DNA of 64,000 nucleotides from Streptomyces avermitilis MA-4680 = NBRC 14893 (GCF_000009765.2 NC_003155.5:6758001-6822000); one strand, 5' to 3'; counted from the stretch's first letter, positions 39,004 through 47,879 are shown. The notes: a model not told the origin generated them from the letters alone. A program made the numbers and translations.

Positions 39004-40554
39004 GTGAACATCAACAGGCGTCAAGTGCTGCTGGCCGGCGGGGCGATGGGCGCGTCGGCGCTGCTGGCCGCCTGCTCCGGGGGCGGGGACGACACGTCGG
39101 CCGCCTCCTCCGACAAGGGCGGCAAGCCCCGCAAGGGCGGCACGCTCCGCATCGGGGCGCTCGGCCGCGCCGGCGCCATCACCCGTGACCCGCACGGCAC
39201 TCAGGGCAACGAGAGCGACTACCTGATCCTCGCCCTCGTCTACGACACCCTCACCGTCCCGGGCGCCGACCCCAACACCAAGCCTCGGCTGGCCGCTTCG
39301 TGGGAGCCGTCGAAGGACCTGAAGACCTGGCGCTTCAAGCTGGCCGAGGACGCCGCCTTCCACGACGGCAGCCCGGTCACCGCCGACGACGTCGTGTGGT
39401 CGCTGCGGCGGCTGCGCAACACCCCCTCCGGGGCCGCCCGCCTGCCCGGCATCAAGGCCGAGAACATCACCGCCGACGGGAAGGACACGGTGGTGCTGGT
39501 CTCCGACTACGCGAACGCCGAACTCCCGCCCCTGACCCGGCTGACGACGTTCGTACTGAAGAAGGGCACATCGGACAAGGAGTTGGCGAAGGCGCCGGGC
39601 ACCGGGCCGTTCAAGCTCGACCGGTACCGCGCCGGCAACGCGCGCCTGGTGCGCAACGACCAGTGGTACGGCGGCACCGTGTACCTCGACGCGATCGAGG
39701 TGACGATGTTCGAGACGCCGCAGGCGATGGCCAACGCGCTGCTCGCCGGGCAGATCGACGTCGCCTCCAACGCGGGTGCGGTCGCCGCGCGCACGGCAAA
39801 GTCCCGCAAGGACGTCCAGGTGGTGCGCCGCCCCGACGACATGTCGATGCCCCTCGTCATGCGCACCGCGGACGGCCCGTTCGCCGATGCCCGGGTGCGG
39901 GAGGCGATGCGTCTGGTGGTGGACCGCGAGGCCATGGTCAAGCAGGTCCTGTCCGGATACGGAACCGTCGCCAACGACATCATGGGAACCGGCGACCCCG
40001 GCTACGCCAAGGACGTCCCGCAGCGGGAGCGTGACCTGGCCGAGGCCGAGCGGCTGCTCTCCGAGGCGAAGTTCGACCTGTCCAAGACCTACGAGCTGGT
40101 CACCACCGAGGACATCTCGGGGCTCGCCGAGTCCGCCACCCTGTTCGCCTCCCAGGCCCGCGAGGCCGGAATCAAGATCAAGGTCGTCAAGCAGGAGTCC
40201 GGCGCGTTCTACGAGAAGACCTGGCTCAAGGGCGACCTCTACACGACGTACTGGGGCACCAACGACTCGGTGGTGTTCTTCGCGTCCAAGACCCTGGTCA
40301 GCGAGGCCGGGCAGAACGAAGCCGGCTTCGCGGACAAGAAGTTCGACGCGACCTACCGCAAGGTGATCGCCACCGCGGACCCGAAGGCCCGCGCCGAGGT
40401 ACTCAAGGAGCTCCAGCGGATCGAGTACGACCGGTCCGGCTATCTGCTGTGGGGCATGGCCGACGGCATCGACCTGGCCGCCTCCAAGGTCCGTGGTCTG
40501 CCCGAGCTCGCCGGCTACGGCCGCGTCCAGCTCGAGAACGTGTGGCTGGGTTGA
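39004..40554 (+). CDS. SBP family 5 lipoprotein of the iron-regulated importer
   Basis: A 516-residue peptide/nickel-type binding protein. MNINRRQVLLAGGAMGASAL then LAAC shows a twin-arginine-like start and lipobox. The SBP_bac_5 core includes FHDGSPVTADDVVWSLRRLR and VREAMRLVVDREAM. GTG 39004 has GGGGA 5 bases upstream and follows the iron box by 40 bases. Family 5 proteins bind peptides, nickel chelates and opine metallophores such as staphylopine (CntA). Import of the metal-loaded cluster product is the natural reading (inference); siderophore importers more often use FepB/FhuD-type proteins. Confidence 0.88.
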   Translation: MNINRRQVLLAGGAMGASALLAACSGGGDDTSAASSDKGGKPRKGGTLRIGALGRAGAITRDPHGTQGNESDYLILALVYDTLTVPGADPNTKPRLAASWEPSKDLKTWRFKLAEDAAFHDGSPVTADDVVWSLRRLRNTPSGAARLPGIKAENITADGKDTVVLVSDYANAELPPLTRLTTFVLKKGTSDKELAKAPGTGPFKLDRYRAGNARLVRNDQWYGGTVYLDAIEVTMFETPQAMANALLAGQIDVASNAGAVAARTAKSRKDVQVVRRPDDMSMPLVMRTADGPFADARVREAMRLVVDREAMVKQVLSGYGTVANDIMGTGDPGYAKDVPQRERDLAEAERLLSEAKFDLSKTYELVTTEDISGLAESATLFASQAREAGIKIKVVKQESGAFYEKTWLKGDLYTTYWGTNDSVVFFASKTLVSEAGQNEAGFADKKFDATYRKVIATADPKARAEVLKELQRIEYDRSGYLLWGMADGIDLAASKVRGLPELAGYGRVQLENVWLG

Positions 40555-40574
40555 GCCGGTTGTCCAAGGATGGC

Positions 40575-41558
40575 GTGACGGCCGCCCCGCCGTGGGCGGC
40601 CACCGTGTCGCGTCGCGTGCTGCCGCCGCTCGCCCGCGCGGGTGCGGCGCTGGCCCGCCGGGTACTCATGCTCGCGATCCTGATCGCGGCCGTGTTCGCC
40701 GCGGTGGAGCTGTTGCCCGGGGACGCGGCGAACGCGACCTCCGAGCGTGGGGACAGCGCCGCGGATGTCGCGGCACGCCGTCATCTGCTCGGCCTGGACC
40801 GGCCCCTGTGGGAACGCTTCGCCGACTGGATGACGGGTCTGCCCACCGGCGACCTGGGCACCAGCGCCCGCGGCCAGAAAGTCACCGACCTGCTGGCCGA
40901 CCCCTTTCCCAACACCCTGCTGCTGGCGACGGTCGCCTTCGTCCTCACCGCCGCGCTCTCGCTGGCGCTCGGCTGCTGGACCGCCGCCCGGCCGGGCTCG
41001 ATGACCGACCGGATCGTCGGCCACGCCGCCACCTCGGCGTTCGCCATCCCCGAATTCGTCGTCTCCGTCGGCCTGCTCATCGTGCTGTCGCTGTGGACGG
41101 GCTGGCTGCCCGCCGTGACCCTGACCGGTGCCGACGGTGCCCCCGCCACCTGGACCATGCTGATCATGCCGGCCCTCGCGCTGGTCATCCCGCAGACCGG
41201 ATGGAACACCACCATCGTGCGCGGGGCGCTCGCCGACCAGGCGGCCACCCCGCACGTCGAGGCCGCCCAGCTCGACGGCCTGTCGCCGCACCGCGTCATC
41301 TGGCGCCACGCGCTTCCCGGAGCCGTCCCGGCCGTCGCCACCGGCCTGGCCACCTCCACCGGGATGCTGCTGGGCGGCGCGGTGGTGGTGGAGACGCTCT
41401 TCAACTACCCGGGCATCGGCAGTGTGCTGGCCGGCGCCGTCGCCAACCGCGACACCCCCCTCATCGCCGGCGTCGTCGTCTGCGCCGGCGCCGCCATCAG
41501 CCTGGTCCTGCTGGCCGCCGACGTCATCCGCGCCCGAGTCCTGGGAGCCTCCTCATGA
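40575..41558 (+). CDS. ABC permease 1 of the iron-regulated importer (DppB/NikB-like)
   Basis: A 327-residue permease with about six helices. After a short basic N-terminus, LARRVLMLAILIAAVFAAVE is helix 1, GLDRPLWERFADWMTGLPTG is the typical DppB loop, and VEAAQLDGLSPHRVIWRHAL the EAA loop that touches the ATPase. The start is uncertain: GTG 40575 has AAGGA 4 bases upstream, and TTG 40551 would overlap the previous stop. Confidence 0.86.
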   Translation: MTAAPPWAATVSRRVLPPLARAGAALARRVLMLAILIAAVFAAVELLPGDAANATSERGDSAADVAARRHLLGLDRPLWERFADWMTGLPTGDLGTSARGQKVTDLLADPFPNTLLLATVAFVLTAALSLALGCWTAARPGSMTDRIVGHAATSAFAIPEFVVSVGLLIVLSLWTGWLPAVTLTGADGAPATWTMLIMPALALVIPQTGWNTTIVRGALADQAATPHVEAAQLDGLSPHRVIWRHALPGAVPAVATGLATSTGMLLGGAVVVETLFNYPGIGSVLAGAVANRDTPLIAGVVVCAGAAISLVLLAADVIRARVLGASS

Positions 41559-42403
41559 GCGTCGCCACGACGGGCCGCAGGCCGGCCACGGCCGACGGGC
41601 GAGGCCGTGTGCTGCCCCGCGTCACGCCCGCCATCCTCCTGGTCCTGCTCGCCCTGACCGGCCCGTACCTCGCCGCCCACCCCCTGGACAAGCCCGTCAC
41701 CGCCCCCTTCGCTCCCCCCGGCGACGGGGCGCCGCTGGGCGGGGACCAGCTCGGCCGCGATGTGCTCAGCCGACTGCTCCACGGCGGCACCGCCCTGATC
41801 GGCAGCGCCCTCCTGGTCGCCTTCGTCGTCACCCTGCTGGCCGCCCTGATCGGCTGTTTCGCCGTCCTGCACCCCGTCGTGGGACGCGCCGTGGAGCGGA
41901 CCGCCGACGTGTTCATCCTGCTGCCGCCCGTCCTGGGCATCATGCTCATCGCACTGGCCTGGCCCGGCGGCGGTCGATGGGCCGTCATCAGCGCAGCCAC
42001 CGTCCTGGGCATCCCGTACGCCGTACGCGTCGTCGCAGGCGCCGCCGCCCCCCTGGCCACCGCCGGATACGTCGAAGCCGCCCTGGCGCGCGGGGAAAGC
42101 GTCACCTACACCGCCACCCGCGAACTCCTGCCGAACCTGCGGGGCACCGTCCTCGCCCTGTTCGGCCTGCGCTTCGTCGAAGCCGTCTACGTCATCTCGA
42201 TGGCCGGCTTCCTCCAGATCGGCCCCCAGCCCCCGGCCGCGGACTGGGCGCTGATGATCCGCGAGAACGCCCCGGGCATCCTCCTCAACCCGTGGGCCGT
42301 CGTCGCCCCCAGCCTGACCATCGCCCTGCTCGCCATCAGCGTCAACCTCGCGGCCACCTCCCTCGCGCCCCGCTCCGCACGCAAGGCGGTGACCACCCCG
42401 TGA
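41555..42403 (+). CDS. ABC permease 2 of the iron-regulated importer (DppC/NikC-like)
   Basis: A 282-residue permease coupled to both neighbours by 4-bp overlaps. LGGDQLGRDVLSRLLHGGTA is the DppC/NikC N-terminal signature, and YVEAALARGESVTYTATREL is the EAA loop. About six helices are visible. Confidence 0.88.
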   Translation: MSVATTGRRPATADGRGRVLPRVTPAILLVLLALTGPYLAAHPLDKPVTAPFAPPGDGAPLGGDQLGRDVLSRLLHGGTALIGSALLVAFVVTLLAALIGCFAVLHPVVGRAVERTADVFILLPPVLGIMLIALAWPGGGRWAVISAATVLGIPYAVRVVAGAAAPLATAGYVEAALARGESVTYTATRELLPNLRGTVLALFGLRFVEAVYVISMAGFLQIGPQPPAADWALMIRENAPGILLNPWAVVAPSLTIALLAISVNLAATSLAPRSARKAVTTP

Positions 42404-43986
42404 CCACGCCCACCCCCGCTCCGGCCACCGGCCACACCCCCGACACCCCTGCCTCCGGCGCGGCCGGAACACCCGCGACCCTGGTGACGGCGACCGACGT
42501 CGGCATCCGCATCCCCGACGGTCCCGTCCTCCTGCCCCCCACCAGCCTGACCGTCCGCGCCGGCGAGATCACCGCCCTGACCGGGGCCTCCGGTTCCGGC
42601 AAGACCACTCTGCTGCGCGCCCTGATCGGCCACCTGCCCGCCCGAGCCGCACTGGCCTGCACCGCGCTGGACGTCCTCGGCCACCACGTCCCCGGCCTCT
42701 CCCCGGCAGCACTGCGTGCACTGCGCCGCAGCAGGATCGCCTACGTCGGCCAGGACCCCGGCTCCGCGCTCAACCCGCGCATGACGATCCGCCGGCTCAT
42801 CGCCGAGACCGCCACGGACGCCGGCGACCACGTCGTGCCCGACCTGCTGCGCGAATGCCGCCTCCCCACCGTGGACGGATTCCCCGACCGAAGGCCCACC
42901 GCGCTCTCCGGGGGCCAGCAGCGCCGCGTCGCGCTCGCCCGCGCCCTCGCCCGTACCCCGGACATCCTGCTTCTGGACGAGCCCACGGCCGGACTCGACG
43001 CCGCCCTGCGCGACGACATCGCCGACCTGCTGCGCCACCTGGCCACCGCACGCGGTCTGGCCATCGTCATGGCCTGCCACGACCCGAAGCTCGTCGACAC
43101 CTGCGCCGACCACGTCGTACGCCTGACCGCCCCCGCACGGCCCGCCTCCGTGGCGCCTGTCTCCGTGGCGCCTGTCTCCGCGGCGCCCGCCCCCGCACCG
43201 CCCCGCGTCCCGGGCCGGCGCAGGCCGGCACCGGCACCGGTGGTGGCGGCAGGCCCGGCGAGCGCCGCGGACGAGGGGATCGCCGCACGGTCGGTCAGCG
43301 TGGTGTTCCGCGGCCGATATGGCGTACAACAGGCTCTCGACAGCGTCGACTTCACCGCTCCGCCCGGCTCGGCCACCGGGATCGTCGGGCCTTCCGGCTC
43401 GGGCAAGACCACCCTGCTGCGGGTCCTGGCCGGCCTGCACCGCCCCGACTCCGGGACGCTCACCCTCGAAGGGCAGCCGCTCGCCCACACCGCCCGCGGG
43501 CGCAGGCCCGAACATCACCGGCGCATCCAGTTCGTTCCGCAGAATCCCCTCGCCGCCCTCAACCCGTCCCGCACCGTCGGCGCCGCCCTGACCCGGCCCC
43601 TTCGCCGGCACACCCGCCTCGCCAGGGCGGAGATACCCGGCCGGATCACCGCGCTGCTCGAACAGGTGGAACTGCCCGCCGACTTCGCCCGCCGCTACCC
43701 GGCCGAACTCTCCGGCGGACAGCGCCAGCGCGTGTCCATCGCCCGGGCCCTCGCCGCCGAGCCCGACGTCCTGCTCTGCGACGAGATCACCTCCGCGCTC
43801 GACCCGGACACCGCCGTCGCCGTCATGGAAGTCCTGCGACGCCTGCGGACGGAACGCGACATGACCGTCGCCCTCGTCAGCCACGAGATACACCTGGTGG
43901 CCGCGTACACCGACACCGTGCACCTGCTCGACGCCGGACGGGTCACCGCGTACGGACCCACCGCGGCACTCCTCCCGACGGCCTGA
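42400..43986 (+). CDS. Double ABC ATPase (fused DppD-DppF) of the iron-regulated importer
   Basis: A 528-residue protein with two complete nucleotide-binding domains. Domain 1 has Walker A GASGSGKT, signature LSGGQQRRVALARAL and Walker B LLLDEPTAGLD. Domain 2, from ~285, has Walker A GPSGSGKT, signature [16 protein letters not shown] and Walker B LLCDEITSALD, where the common Pro is Ile. They are joined by an Ala/Pro linker containing imperfect VAPVS repeats (43147-43200). The GTG overlaps the permease stop (GTGA). One gene supplies both ATPases for the two permeases. Confidence 0.9.
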   Translation: MTTPTPAPATGHTPDTPASGAAGTPATLVTATDVGIRIPDGPVLLPPTSLTVRAGEITALTGASGSGKTTLLRALIGHLPARAALACTALDVLGHHVPGLSPAALRALRRSRIAYVGQDPGSALNPRMTIRRLIAETATDAGDHVVPDLLRECRLPTVDGFPDRRPTALSGGQQRRVALARALARTPDILLLDEPTAGLDAALRDDIADLLRHLATARGLAIVMACHDPKLVDTCADHVVRLTAPARPASVAPVSVAPVSAAPAPAPPRVPGRRRPAPAPVVAAGPASAADEGIAARSVSVVFRGRYGVQQALDSVDFTAPPGSATGIVGPSGSGKTTLLRVLAGLHRPDSGTLTLEGQPLAHTARGRRPEHHRRIQFVPQNPLAALNPSRTVGAALTRPLRRHTRLARAEIPGRITALLEQVELPADFARRYPAELSGGQRQRVSIARALAAEPDVLLCDEITSALDPDTAVAVMEVLRRLRTERDMTVALVSHEIHLVAAYTDTVHLLDAGRVTAYGPTAALLPTA

Positions 43987-44188
43987 GCACCACCGGGTGC
44001 CCCCAGTGGCCGCCCGCCTCACACATCCCGCAGGTCCACGACCACCGCCGTCACCGCCGCCGCGCCCTCCGCGGACAGCACCGACGTCAGACCGACGGCC
44101 TCCGGGGTGCGCCGCCTGCAGTCCAACGGCACGGCTGTCGACCCTGGTTGTACGTCCGCGGTCCGATGACCGCCCGCGACGGCGCGCC

Positions 44189-44194
44189 TACGAT
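44189..44194 (+). promoter_or_regulatory. -10 hexamer TACGAT of a probable leaderless promoter
   Basis: TACGAT ends 6 bases before ATG 44201. No ribosome-binding site is seen. Confidence 0.5.
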
Positions 44195-44200
44195 CGCCGT

Positions 44201-45397
44201 ATGTCCGCCACACCGCCGCTTCCCCTGCTCAAACGCCTGCCCCCGGCTGTCTGGGTGGCCGTGACCTGGTGCGCGAGCACGCTGTTCACGCTCCTGACGA
44301 CCGTCAGGTTCCCGGGCGAGACGGAGCCGGGCAAGTGGCCCGCGGCGCAGCTGTACCGCTGGGACGGCCTGACGTTCCTGGTGCTGGCCGCCGCCCTGGT
44401 CCTGACGGGCAGCCGCCGGCTGCCCGGACGGCCCCTGACCGCCCTCGCCCTGCTGCTCACCGCCGCCGGACTGGTCACCACCACCCTGGGCGTGGGGGAG
44501 GTCCCGCTGGCCCAGTTCCTGGTGGTCGACGTCGCCCTGTACTTCATCGCGGCCGGCCACCGACGCCGCACCGGCGTCATCGCCCTCTCCATGGCGCTCG
44601 CCATGCTGGTGACATGGATGGCCGTACGCCTCCTGAGTAGCTGGGACGTCGGCATGTCGGCCGAACTGGCCGTCGCCCTCGTGACCGTCATCGCCTGGCT
44701 GCTCGGCAACGCCACGCACCGCACCCGCGAGTACGCCGACAAGCTCAGCGCCCGGGCCGCCGAACAGGCCGTCACCGCCGAACGGCTGCGCATCGCCCGC
44801 GAGATGCACGACATGGTCGCCCACAGCATCGGCATCATCGCCCTCCAGGCGGGCGCGGCGGCCCGGGTCGTCACCACCCAGCCGGAGGCCGCGCGCGAGG
44901 CGATGACGGCCGTGGAGAACACGGGCCGCGAGGCACTGTCGGGGCTGCGCCGCATGCTGGGCGCCCTCCGCCAGGCCGACCACGGCGAGGCCCCGGAGGC
45001 GGCGGGTCTCGCGGACGTCGACGGCCTCGCCGCCGCGACGACGGCCGCGGGCGTCCGCGTCGACGTCCGCCGCCTGGGCGAACGCCGTCAACTCCCGCCG
45101 GACATCGACCTGTCCGCCTTCCGCATCATCCAGGAGTCCGTCACCAACGTCGTACGGCACGCCGCCACCGACTCCTGCGAGGTCTCCATCGACTACGGCG
45201 ACGACGACCGGCTCTCCATCGAGGTCGCCGACCGCGGCCGTGGCAGCGGCACCCGCACCGACACCGGGTTCGGCCTGTCCGGCATGCGTGAGCGAGTCGC
45301 CCTGCTGCACGGCGAGTTCACCGCCGGCCCGCGCCCCGAGGGAGGCTTCCGGGTGACGGTCCGCCTGCCCGTCCCGGCGCCTGCGGCGGCACGATGA
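44201..45397 (+). CDS. Sensor histidine kinase (HisKA_3 / NarL class)
   Basis: A 398-residue sensor kinase with about five hydrophobic segments over residues 15-170. The dimerisation/phosphoacceptor motif is ERLRIAREMHDMVAHSIGII (His203), the N box RIIQESVTNVVRHA and the G box GFGLSGMRERVALLHG. The transcript appears leaderless. Its stop overlaps the response-regulator ATG. The signal is unknown, and the gene is 214 bases downstream of the iron-regulated importer on the same strand. Confidence 0.92.
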   Translation: MSATPPLPLLKRLPPAVWVAVTWCASTLFTLLTTVRFPGETEPGKWPAAQLYRWDGLTFLVLAAALVLTGSRRLPGRPLTALALLLTAAGLVTTTLGVGEVPLAQFLVVDVALYFIAAGHRRRTGVIALSMALAMLVTWMAVRLLSSWDVGMSAELAVALVTVIAWLLGNATHRTREYADKLSARAAEQAVTAERLRIAREMHDMVAHSIGIIALQAGAAARVVTTQPEAAREAMTAVENTGREALSGLRRMLGALRQADHGEAPEAAGLADVDGLAAATTAAGVRVDVRRLGERRQLPPDIDLSAFRIIQESVTNVVRHAATDSCEVSIDYGDDDRLSIEVADRGRGSGTRTDTGFGLSGMRERVALLHGEFTAGPRPEGGFRVTVRLPVPAPAAAR

Positions 45398-46113
45398 GCG
45401 CCGTCCGCGTCGTCCTCGCCGACGACCAGCAACTGATCCGTACGGCACTGCGCATGGTCATCGCCGACCTCGCGGACATGGACGTGGTGGGCGAGGCGGC
45501 GAACGGCGAGGAAGCGGTACGCCTCGCCGACGAACTCCGCCCCGACGTCGTCGTCATGGACATCCGCATGCCCGGCACGGACGGCATCGAGGCGACCCGC
45601 CGGATCACGGAGGCCCCCGGTGACGTCCGCATCCTCATGCTCACCACCTTCGACGACGACGACTACGTCTACGGGGCGCTGCGCGCGGGCGCGTCCGGAT
45701 TCCTGGTCAAGGACATGGGTCTCGACGACATCCTGGCGGCGGTGCGGGTGGTGGCGGCGGGCGACGCGCTGATCGCCCCGGGCGTGACCCGCCGGCTGAT
45801 CCAGGACTTCGTCGCCAGTCCCGAACAGCCGCGCGCCCGGCGCGAGTTGACCGAAATCACGGAACGGGAGCGGGAGGTCCTGACCCTCGTCGGCACGGGC
45901 CTGACCAACACGGAGATAGCCGAGCGCCTGTTCATCAGCGTGGCGACGGCGAAGACGTATCTGACCCGGCTGCTGGCGAAACTGGACGCGCGGGACCGGG
46001 TGCAGCTGGTGATCATCGCCTACGAGGCGGGCCTGGTGGCCCCGGCTCGCGGCGGGCGGTCCGACGATCACCGGGGAGCGGGCGGTGCGGTCACGCCGTT
46101 ACGGCGCCGATGA
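45394..46113 (+). CDS. LuxR/NarL-family response regulator
   Basis: A 239-residue regulator. The receiver has VVLADDQQLIRTA, phosphoacceptor Asp56 in VVVMDIRMPG and Lys in FLVKDMGL. The LuxR helix-turn-helix is LTEITEREREVLTLVGTGLT followed by EIAERLFISVATAKTYLTRL. Coupled to the kinase by ATGA overlap. The last 23 bases overlap the convergent DUF397 gene. Confidence 0.93.
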   Translation: MSAVRVVLADDQQLIRTALRMVIADLADMDVVGEAANGEEAVRLADELRPDVVVMDIRMPGTDGIEATRRITEAPGDVRILMLTTFDDDDYVYGALRAGASGFLVKDMGLDDILAAVRVVAAGDALIAPGVTRRLIQDFVASPEQPRARRELTEITEREREVLTLVGTGLTNTEIAERLFISVATAKTYLTRLLAKLDARDRVQLVIIAYEAGLVAPARGGRSDDHRGAGGAVTPLRRR

Positions 46114-46363
46114 AATCCGTCCAGGAGGCCGAGCCGATGAGGAGGACCGGGCCGTCCGGCACCTTGCTGTCGCGGACCGGGACGACGCCGGGGACTCCGT
46201 CGGCGACCTCGACGCACTCGCCGCCGTTGTCGTCGCTGTACGTGCTCTTGCGCCAGCGGGCGGCGCCGATGAAGTCGTACGCGACCTCGACGCACTCGCC
46301 GCCTTCGCCGTTGCTGTACGTGCTCTTGCGCCAGCGGGCGTTGCTCAGGTCGTACTCGCGCAT
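46091..46363 (-). CDS. Tandem DUF397 protein
   Basis: A 90-residue protein made of one and a half DUF397 units: ARWRKSTYSNGEGGECVEVA at the start, then a second ARWRKSTYSDDNGGECVEVA followed by the normal ending VPVRDSKVPDGPVLLIGSAS. Usual DUF397 proteins are ~60 residues with one unit. DUF397 proteins act with XRE/DUF5753 partners in WhiJ-type developmental switches and toxin-antitoxin-like pairs. The gene overlaps the partner by 19 bp. Confidence 0.88.
   Translation of the reverse strand: MREYDLSNARWRKSTYSNGEGGECVEVAYDFIGAARWRKSTYSDDNGGECVEVADGVPGVVPVRDSKVPDGPVLLIGSASWTDFIGAVTA
46203..46340. repeat. 60-bp tandem duplication inside the DUF397 gene (78-bp period)
   Basis: Two 60-bp copies, 46203-46262 and 46281-46340, both begin GCGACCTCGACGCACTCGCC and end TTGCGCCAGCGGGCG. 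They differ only at a few central positions, showing a recent in-frame duplication. Confidence 0.85.
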
Positions 46364-47178
46364 CGTCTGTAGTCCTCAGCCGCCGATTCGATCAGGGCTA
46401 GGGACGTCTTCGGCGACAGCGCGGCGCCCCTGAGCAGATCGTATGCGCGCTGCGCTCGCTTCACCACCGCCGGGTCGTCCAGCAGTTCGCCCGAAAACGA
46501 CGTCTCTGTATAGAGGGTTGGGGGAGCGTCGTCGAACTCCATGAGCTGCATCATCGCCGCCATTGACGCGCAGGCCCCCTCCTCGCGGGGGACCACCGTC
46601 ACCAGCACCCTCCGCCCGTCCGCCAGCGCAGCAATGTGCTCCAGCTGCATGACCATGGCTGCGGGGCCTCCCACGGGTACTCGCAGGACGTTCTCGTGCA
46701 GGATCGCCCAATACTCGGGCCTTGTAGCGTCCTTGAGGATGCGGGCCCGCTCCAATCGGGCGGAGACCTTCTCTTCCACATACTCGTCGGTGACGAACGG
46801 GTTGGCCGCGATGGTCACTGCCCGCGCGTACGCGGCCGTCTGCAACAACCCTGGGATCACCGACGGAGCGAACTGACAGATCTTCGTCGCCGCCCGCTCC
46901 AGCTCCACAACCTCCGCGAAGTAATCCGCGTACCGCTTGTCGTCAATCAGCTTTCGCCATGTGCGTTCGAAAAAACCGTCGGTTTGCAGGATCTCGTCGA
47001 TCCGCTGTGCCACATCCAACTGCGGTTTGCGAATGGCCTGTTCGAACTGTCCGATGTAGCCGCCCGAGACGAAGACCCGTGATCCCAACTCCACCTGGGT
47101 GAATCCCGCGTCTTCCCGGCGTCGTTTCAGCTCCGCTCCGAAGAACTCCCACGCCGCCTGTCGCGAACCGTTGGCCAT
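46345..47178 (-). CDS. XRE-family regulator with DUF5753 (WhiJ-like)
   Basis: A 277-residue DNA-binding protein. The HTH near residues 15-70 is LKRRREDAGFTQVELGSRVF, with GGYIGQFEQAIRKP as the recognition part. The DUF5753 domain follows, with QFAPSVIPGLLQTAAYARAV and a C-terminal VVKRAQRAYDLLRGAALSPK. ATG 47178 is chosen because GGGGGG lies 6 bases upstream; a TTG at 47184 is in frame. Paralogous WhiJ-type pairs control development and antibiotic production in Streptomyces. Confidence 0.9.
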   Translation of the reverse strand: MANGSRQAAWEFFGAELKRRREDAGFTQVELGSRVFVSGGYIGQFEQAIRKPQLDVAQRIDEILQTDGFFERTWRKLIDDKRYADYFAEVVELERAATKICQFAPSVIPGLLQTAAYARAVTIAANPFVTDEYVEEKVSARLERARILKDATRPEYWAILHENVLRVPVGGPAAMVMQLEHIAALADGRRVLVTVVPREEGACASMAAMMQLMEFDDAPPTLYTETSFSGELLDDPAVVKRAQRAYDLLRGAALSPKTSLALIESAAEDYRRCASTT

Positions 47179-47295
47179 GGCCAACCCCCCTTTGTGCTGC
47201 CCCGCATTTGTAGAGCACAGACTCCTGTCGAGTCTAAGCGCAGAGCGTCACCATGGAGATGCGAAGAGTGAAACCTGAAAGGGAAGGGGAGCACG

Positions 47296-47523
47296 GTGAC
47301 GGCAGAACACACACCACTCGGGGGACGACACTCGGCGCTCTGCGTCGAAGAGGCGGAGGAAGCAGTGCAGGAATTGCGGGCAGCACTCGCAAATGTCGGA
47401 ATCACGTTGCCCTCACTGCGGCTCGACCCGGCAGTCCTTGCGCGAGAGGCACCCTGCTCGCTCGTCGAACTGGGCGGCTGTTCCGTCGACGTCGCCGTCC
47501 GGCTCGCGGCGGCGCTGCGGTGA
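47296..47523 (+). CDS. Small conserved Streptomyces protein of the XRE/DUF397 island
   Basis: A 75-residue acidic helical protein (CVEEAEEAVQELRAALANVG, then LVELGGCSVDVAVRLAAALR). GTG 47296 has GGAAGGGGA upstream. Similar short proteins accompany XRE/DUF5753 and anti-sigma-type genes in Streptomyces (recalled). The stop overlaps the next GTG (GTGA), implying coupled synthesis. Function unknown. Confidence 0.6.
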   Translation: MTAEHTPLGGRHSALCVEEAEEAVQELRAALANVGITLPSLRLDPAVLAREAPCSLVELGGCSVDVAVRLAAALR

Positions 47524-47807
47524 AGCCACATAGCTCACGGAACCCGCGGAACCCGCAGGACTTACGGAACCCGCAGGACTTGCAGAACCCGCAGAACCCG
47601 CCGATCGGCTCGTACGCCGTCGACACCAGAAACGGAAGAGTGGGCATCGTCATGGGGTACGAGGGACCGTACGTACAGCTGAGGCCGTACGGCGGAGGCA
47701 GGGAGTGGGACGTCGAGCCGGAGGCCGTCCGGGGCGCGACCCAGGCCGAGCGGCTCAGCGCGGCGACGGCGTACGCCAACGCACGCAGCCGGGGCGAGCT
47801 GCCTTGA
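47520..47807 (+). CDS. Small conserved protein with N-terminal Asn-Pro tripeptide repeats
   Basis: A 95-residue protein. The first third is seven tripeptides of RNP/QDL/QNP type (RNPRNPQDLRNPQDLQNPQN). The rest is a conserved ~60-residue beta-rich segment, GSYAVDTRNGRVGIVMGYEG, then YVQLRPYGGGREWDVEPEAV, seen beside XRE/DUF397 genes in other Streptomyces without the repeats (recalled). The repeats are probably an expansion of the N-terminus. Function unknown. Confidence 0.65.
   Translation: MKPHSSRNPRNPQDLRNPQDLQNPQNPPIGSYAVDTRNGRVGIVMGYEGPYVQLRPYGGGREWDVEPEAVRGATQAERLSAATAYANARSRGELP
47538..47600 (+). repeat. Seven 9-bp units encoding tripeptide repeats
   Basis: CGGAACCCG (47538, 47547, 47565), CAGGACTTA/G (47556, 47574) and CAGAACCCG (47583, 47592) follow without gaps and in frame. 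Repeat-number changes would alter protein length but not frame. Confidence 0.9.
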
Positions 47808-47879
47808 AGGGAGGCCCGGCAGGGACGGAACATGCCGCCCCGGGCCGATGCGCGGGCGCCGTAGGCGAGAATGGGCCTC

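Noticed and set aside
38750-39007. Short frames on both strands across the iron-box region
   Set aside because: They would cover two operator sites and encode Arg/Pro/Gly-rich shadows. No ribosome site.
32707-43986. Interpretation as a complete staphyloferrin B cluster
   Set aside because: The SbnC, SbnE and SbnF-type citrate-using synthetases and the citrate synthase SbnG are missing, and the importer class is different.
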